A DNA stretch of 29,615 bases. Source: CAZIWX01 sp964543125. Its GTDB lineage: Bacteria > Fidelibacterota > UBA8477. Position 1 is the stretch's first letter; every line of letters begins with the position of its first letter. The stretch lies in NCBI GenBank assembly GCA_964543125.1, contig CAZIWX010000023.1, positions 1-29,615 of the forward strand, read 5' to 3'. Shown piece by piece: positions 26,580-29,615 of the stretch. The notes beneath the pieces are model-generated. The model saw only the letters and a program-made list of their open reading frames with translations, did not search any database and was not told the origin of the DNA. A program made the position numbers and the translations under genes.

Positions 26580-26610
26580 CCAGGGGATCTTCCGCGGGAG
26601 TCCTCCCTGG
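26580..26610 (+). other. Stem-loop in the recG/amidohydrolase spacer
   Basis: CCAGGG (26580-26585) pairs with CCCTGG (26605-26610) and an inner TCC/GGA pair surrounds GCG. The T-run is 20 bases further and broken, so terminator activity is doubtful. Confidence 0.3.
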
Positions 26611-26673
26611 CAATTCCGGCTCTGATTGTGTACTTTTTGCGGTTAAATCCTTTGCATTGAAGGCCTCAAATCA

Positions 26674-28086
26674 ATGAAACGACGCGACTTTATCAAACAC
26701 ACGTCCCTGGCTGCCGCGGGAACTACCCTAATTCCATCTTGGTTACGGGGTCAAATGAACATCGAACGCTATCCGCTGGTGATTTCCGGTGGAAAAGCCT
26801 TTATAAATGGTCAGTGGCGGACGCCCTTCATTGGCATCACACCGGAAGGGCGACTCCGGATCAGTGCAAAAGATTTAATGGGCATTGAGCTCCTGGATGC
26901 TTCCGGATTAATTGTATCGCCGGGCTTTATCGATATCCTGGCGGATAATTCAGCGAATCCCAAACATACTTATCTTATCTATGAGAAATACAAACTTACG
27001 GATGGCGTAACCACGGCGCTACAGATGCATGGCGGGAGTCATGAAGTATGGAAGTACTATCCTTATTTTGAAAAAAAGCCCCACTGGACCAATTACGGCG
27101 TATCCACTAAAATAATGAATATTCGTTATCGATACGACCGCCTGCCGGAACGGTTACGCGACGTGGAACGCTGTTTGGATGCGGGCGCCTTGGGAGTTTC
27201 ACACAGTATCGAGTATCAGCCTACGCCGTACACTGAATTGATCCGGTACGCCAAGCTGGCCAAGCAATACGAACGCCCCCTGTTTTTACATCTACGCTAT
27301 TCCTCCGAAGCGAAAGAACTGGAGGGCGTGGACGAAGCGCTTCGACTGACGCGGGATACGGGGGTGCGGATGCATATCGATCATCTCCATTCCACCGGCG
27401 GCACCTTTCACATGGCTGAAGCACTGGAAAAAATCAAGGCCGGCCGGGCTGAAGGGCTGCCAATCACCACCGATGTCTATCCCTACTCATATTGGGCTAC
27501 TTACCTTCATTCCAAACGCTTCGCACCGGGCTGGCGCGAACGCTATGAATTGGATTACCCGGATCTGACGGTAGTGGGGACAGGTGAGAAGCTGACTGAA
27601 TCAACCTTCAACCGGTACCGGGCAATGAAAGGTGTCCTGGTCGCCGTACCGCCTGGAACAATGCCCCTGGAAAGCACGGTCGATTTGGCCTTGAGAGAAG
27701 ATTTTTGCATGATTGGGTCGGACGGTGGACTCGAGCGCGAGCGACATGCCAATAACCATCCCCGCGGGGCCGGATGTTTTGCCACGGCGATTCAGCATGG
27801 TTTGCGGATCGGACTGAAGCTGGAAGATGTTCTGGCTAAAATGACCACCTTGCCACGGCAACTGTTGCGTCCCAATTTGGATAATCGCGGTGTGCTGGAG
27901 GATGGCGCCCTTGCCGACTTAACGCTTTTCGACCCCCAAACCGTCGCTGGTGCTGCAACGGTCGCAAATCCCAACCAGTTTTCCCGGGGCATTCAAGCGG
28001 TGATTTTGCGGGGTAAAATCGCCTACGCCAGGGATGAGTTGAAAACCCGGAACGGCCAAGCTATCCGTGCAAAGGTAAGCCAGTGA
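26674..28086 (+). CDS. TAT-exported amidohydrolase, D-aminoacylase-like, with altered metal site
   Basis: A 470-residue protein beginning MKRRDFIKHTSLAAAG, a twin-arginine (RRDFIK) signal, so it is exported folded. The body matches N-acyl-D-amino-acid deacylases of the amidohydrolase superfamily: VSPGFID (82-87), LTDGVTTAL, DAGALGVSHSIEYQPTPYTEL (169-189), FLHLR (His206), HIDHLHS (His234/His237), MIGSDGG and a C-terminal GVLEDGALADLTLFDP barrel-cap strand. The usual HxH after PGFID is replaced by ILADN, and the Cys of the GNCG motif by Gly (MHGG). The remaining His and Asp ligands could still hold one metal. Substrate unknown; amidase or peptidase activity on D-amino-acid peptides is an inference. 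The ribosome binding site is weak. It overlaps the next gene by four bases (GTGA). Confidence 0.85.
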   Translation: MKRRDFIKHTSLAAAGTTLIPSWLRGQMNIERYPLVISGGKAFINGQWRTPFIGITPEGRLRISAKDLMGIELLDASGLIVSPGFIDILADNSANPKHTYLIYEKYKLTDGVTTALQMHGGSHEVWKYYPYFEKKPHWTNYGVSTKIMNIRYRYDRLPERLRDVERCLDAGALGVSHSIEYQPTPYTELIRYAKLAKQYERPLFLHLRYSSEAKELEGVDEALRLTRDTGVRMHIDHLHSTGGTFHMAEALEKIKAGRAEGLPITTDVYPYSYWATYLHSKRFAPGWRERYELDYPDLTVVGTGEKLTESTFNRYRAMKGVLVAVPPGTMPLESTVDLALREDFCMIGSDGGLERERHANNHPRGAGCFATAIQHGLRIGLKLEDVLAKMTTLPRQLLRPNLDNRGVLEDGALADLTLFDPQTVAGAATVANPNQFSRGIQAVILRGKIAYARDELKTRNGQAIRAKVSQ

Positions 28087-28331
28087 GTCTTATTACCGCT
28101 TTCGGTAATAATCAATCGCGAGGTTACACCGTTGTTGAGTTATTTCTAAAAGGTTTTCAATTGGCTGCCATGGTAGGCTGGTTTCTCATTCTGCGGAACC
28201 AGCTGGAGTGGGCATTCATCTGGGAAACGTTGTTGTCGATCGGACTGGGATTTGTCACTACCTGGTTGCTGGCTTGGGTGCTTGCTCTCTTGAACCGAAA
28301 GCATAATTCAGCCGGTAATGAACAAAGCTAG
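28083..28331 (+). CDS. Small membrane protein, unknown function
   Basis: An 82-residue protein with two hydrophobic stretches (about 22-40 and 46-68), starting at a GTG that overlaps the stop of the amidohydrolase (GTGA) with AAAGG 7 bases upstream. The tail is basic to polar (NRKHNSAGNEQS). The overlap suggests a coupled, perhaps membrane-anchoring or accessory, partner of the exported amidohydrolase. No family recognised. Confidence 0.55.
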   Translation: MSLITAFGNNQSRGYTVVELFLKGFQLAAMVGWFLILRNQLEWAFIWETLLSIGLGFVTTWLLAWVLALLNRKHNSAGNEQS

Positions 28332-28405
28332 ATACACTTTTGAGCACGAGTGAAGGTTGCATTATCCCCGAGAGAATTTTTAAAACTCCGGGCTCAAAGC
28401 TAAAG

Positions 28406-28600
28406 TTACCAGCCGGCCTCCGGCATGGACGGCCTAATCCGTTCCCGCTCTAGTTCCAGGGACTCGACCTTCATTTTCATTACTTCACCCAGGGGCATGA
28501 TTTTGCCGAAATGGTCATCTCTTGAGAAATCGTCGGTCCACTGGCGAAGGATAAAGAGGTGTATGGGATCGACTGTTTGCCAAGGATTGAAAGTTAATTG
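28406..28600 (-). pseudogene. C-terminal coding remnant, unknown protein
   Basis: The minus strand is open for 64 codons between TAG (28603-28601) and TAA (28408-28406), with no start codon placed as expected. It reads like the end of a real protein: FNPWQTVDPIHLFILRQW, DDHFGKIMPLGEV, then a charged helix MKVESLELERERIRP and the end SMPEAGW. I do not recognise the family. It lies in the gene-poor stretch 28332-29345 and is probably the end of a decayed or truncated gene. Confidence 0.4.
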
Positions 28601-28758
28601 CTACATCCCTCACGCCGGCACACCATGTTTCTTGGCGCCCCATCCCTCCCGCCGGGTAACATTTGTTCTAGAGGCTCAACTTGGTTTCCAAAGTGTAAAA
28701 CGAAAACTGATTTGGCTAAACGGAAGATAAGTTTTGGCACTATCCTCCCAGGTGACGC

Positions 28759-28814
28759 TCCCGAGGCAATGCCATCTGGCAAAGCTCGGGACACCGGGAC
28801 TCAGCGAGTCCCGG
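28759..28814. repeat. Paired palindromic hairpins, REP/MITE-like
   Basis: The first hairpin has TCCCGAG (28759-28765) pairing with CTCGGGA (28785-28791) around an inner TGCC-ATCT-GGCA stem (28770-28781). The second is a perfect 9-bp stem, CCGGGACTC-AGC-GAGTCCCGG (28794-28814), directly next to it. No protein or T-run is associated. The tight pairing is typical of palindromic intergenic repeat elements, but copy number cannot be judged in one window. Confidence 0.5.
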
Positions 28815-28882
28815 CATGATCCTTCAGGAGATTTTCCCGGGCGCCGGGTTTTAATCCGGTGTTGACGATCATTCAACGAATC

Positions 28883-28927
28883 GGGGCTTTAGCCCCCTAA
28901 AGCTAGCAGTTAAAATTAGGGGCTAAA
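28883..28927. repeat. Second palindromic element with alternative pairings
   Basis: GGGGCT-TT-AGCCCC (28883-28896) is a perfect hairpin. Its right half TTTAGCCCCCTAA (28888-28900) also pairs with TTAGGGGCTAAA (28916-28927), with one bulged C, around a 15-base loop. The two forms exclude each other. TTTTTT follows 7 bases later (28935-28940), so the long form could act as a terminator. Confidence 0.45.
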
Positions 28928-28947
28928 ACCTTCGTTTTTTGTAGTCA

Positions 28948-29154
28948 TCATCCACCAGCTGAAGCTTGCAACAACGGAAAATCAAAACCTCTCCGATATT
29001 CTTCCCGCGACAAGGGAAATGATTGTTCAAAATACTTAATCCGGGCTTCCTTGGTTGCAGTCTTCGCGGCTCGTATGCTTCCGGAGGGTTTTAAAGATTG
29101 GTAAAAAAGGATAGATTTAGAAAAATGGCCAGGGAATGGGAGCGAGATTCGCGA
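28948..29154 (-). pseudogene. Possible second coding remnant on the minus strand
   Basis: An open stretch of 68 codons between TAG (29157-29155) and TGA (28950-28948) ends in a protein-like stretch, KEARIKYFEQSFPLSREEYR followed by RGFDFPLLQASAGG. It has no start codon in a sensible place and no ribosome binding site. No family recognised; chance is possible. Confidence 0.2.
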
Positions 29155-29345
29155 CTAGATACATCAAGAATGATATCGCCGCAGAGAAACACCGCCCCAT
29201 TCCCCTTATGTTTCTTCAATTCTGGACAGTACTTAGAGATCCAGCTCAAGCGCGAGCAGGAATCCCGGATAATACGACGAGACAAGAATCCAAAGAAACA
29301 TGTGCCAAAGAACAATCATCCTAAAGATAGGAGTCTGATTTAACG

Positions 29346-29564
29346 ATGGAAATCATTAAACAGGTAACCGGCATTGATGTCTCTAGGGACACATTGGACT
29401 GTGCTCTTGGCACGATTGATACCCATGGACAGATGAAGGCGTACTATGAACGCATGCTGGATAAAGGAAAACCCAAAAAAGTTGGTATCACTGCCATCGC
29501 CAGAAAAATGCCGCTACTGGTCTATTATCTGTGGGTGAATGAGACCAACTATGACCCCAATTAG
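29346..29564 (+). pseudogene. IS110-family transposase with large internal deletion
   Basis: The 72-codon frame joins two pieces of an IS110 transposase. Residues 5-24 (KQVTGIDVSRDTLDCALG) are the start of the DEDD/RuvC-like domain with its first catalytic Asp (Asp11). Residues 31-72 (MKAYYERMLDKGKPKKVGIT and KMPLLVYYLWVN..NYDPN) are the conserved C-terminal end of the Transposase_20 (IS116/IS110/IS902) domain. Full-length family members have over 300 residues, so most of the catalytic domain and the middle are missing, with the frame kept. The product cannot transpose. An ATG start with AGGAG 12 bases upstream exists, so it may still be translated. Confidence 0.75.
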
Positions 29565-29615
29565 CATCCTGCTAAAACTGCAAATTTTGCTTGATTTGAA
29601 ACACAGTACCTCTGG
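29346..29615 (+). mobile_element. Remnant of an IS110-type insertion sequence, right edge at window end
   Basis: The deleted transposase frame is followed by an AT-rich tail (TTGCTTGATTTGAAACACAG) like those seen downstream of IS110 transposases. The exact left and right ends cannot be fixed because IS110 elements lack long inverted repeats and the window stops at 29615. Intact relatives carry a noncoding end that encodes a bridge RNA; the left end upstream of 29346 might be a relic of it. Confidence 0.5.

Noticed and set aside
26580..26610. Stem-loop after recG as a rho-independent terminator
   Set aside because: No adjacent T-run; kept only as an uncharacterised stem-loop.
29091..29345. 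Overlapping 60-80 codon ORFs on both strands in front of the IS110 remnant
   Set aside because: None has a ribosome binding site or recognisable motif; more likely the noncoding end of the insertion sequence.
1..29615. A novel multi-gene defence or biosynthetic system
   Set aside because: All larger genes belong to known housekeeping or envelope families and no cluster of unknown genes with shared regulation is present; single-gene oddities are reported instead.

Overview
The window looks like a chromosomal stretch of a Gram-negative bacterium of the FCB superphylum or a neighbouring uncultured lineage (for example Neomarinimicrobiota, Calditrichota or KSB1-like; this placement is inference). 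Signs are several lipobox lipoproteins, TAT and Sec signal peptides, a giant lamin-tail-domain surface protein and a small lipoprotein both ending in FlgD/T9SS-like beta-sandwich domains, an outer-membrane-type LPP20 lipoprotein next to a lytic transglycosylase, and clear AAGGAG-type Shine-Dalgarno sites (unlike typical Bacteroidetes). Base composition is near 50% GC. No rRNA, tRNA, CRISPR array or complete mobile element was seen.

Layout. 1-2.07 kb: the 3' part of a DUF58 gene, a convergent small lipoprotein gene, a small two-helix membrane protein and a hidden SelW-like selenoprotein gene whose UGA codon splits the reading frame. 2.1-5.6 kb: a long M16 zinc-peptidase lipoprotein (minus), divergent from a CBS-pair protein. 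5.8-9.9 kb: a thioredoxin-fold lipoprotein, then the three-gene proton-translocating NAD(P) transhydrogenase operon pntAA-pntAB-pntB with a good terminator. 10.1-16.3 kb: one 2,082-residue secreted protein (minus) with eight lamin-tail domains and an exact in-frame 1,527-bp tandem duplication. 16.5-22.1 kb (plus): LPP20 lipoprotein, MltC-like transglycosylase, then YqeY-CvpA-MutS2. 22.5-28.3 kb: a DUF427 gene (minus), a DUF4139 secreted protein, RecG helicase, a TAT-exported amidohydrolase of the D-aminoacylase type with a non-standard metal site, and a small membrane protein. 28.3-29.6 kb: about 1 kb of gene debris and palindromic elements ending in an internally deleted IS110-family transposase.

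The genes are mostly housekeeping and cell-envelope functions: redox balance (transhydrogenase, thioredoxin-like protein, selenoprotein W), DNA/ribosome maintenance (MutS2, RecG), and envelope proteins. The two most notable observations are the in-frame UGA selenocysteine codon at 1816-1818, which makes automatic gene callers start the gene 39 bases too late, and the exact 1,527-bp tandem duplication inside the lamin-tail protein, bounded by three copies of a 38-bp sequence and superimposed on an older, diverged duplication of the same module. I did not find a convincing multi-gene defence or otherwise unknown system in the window.
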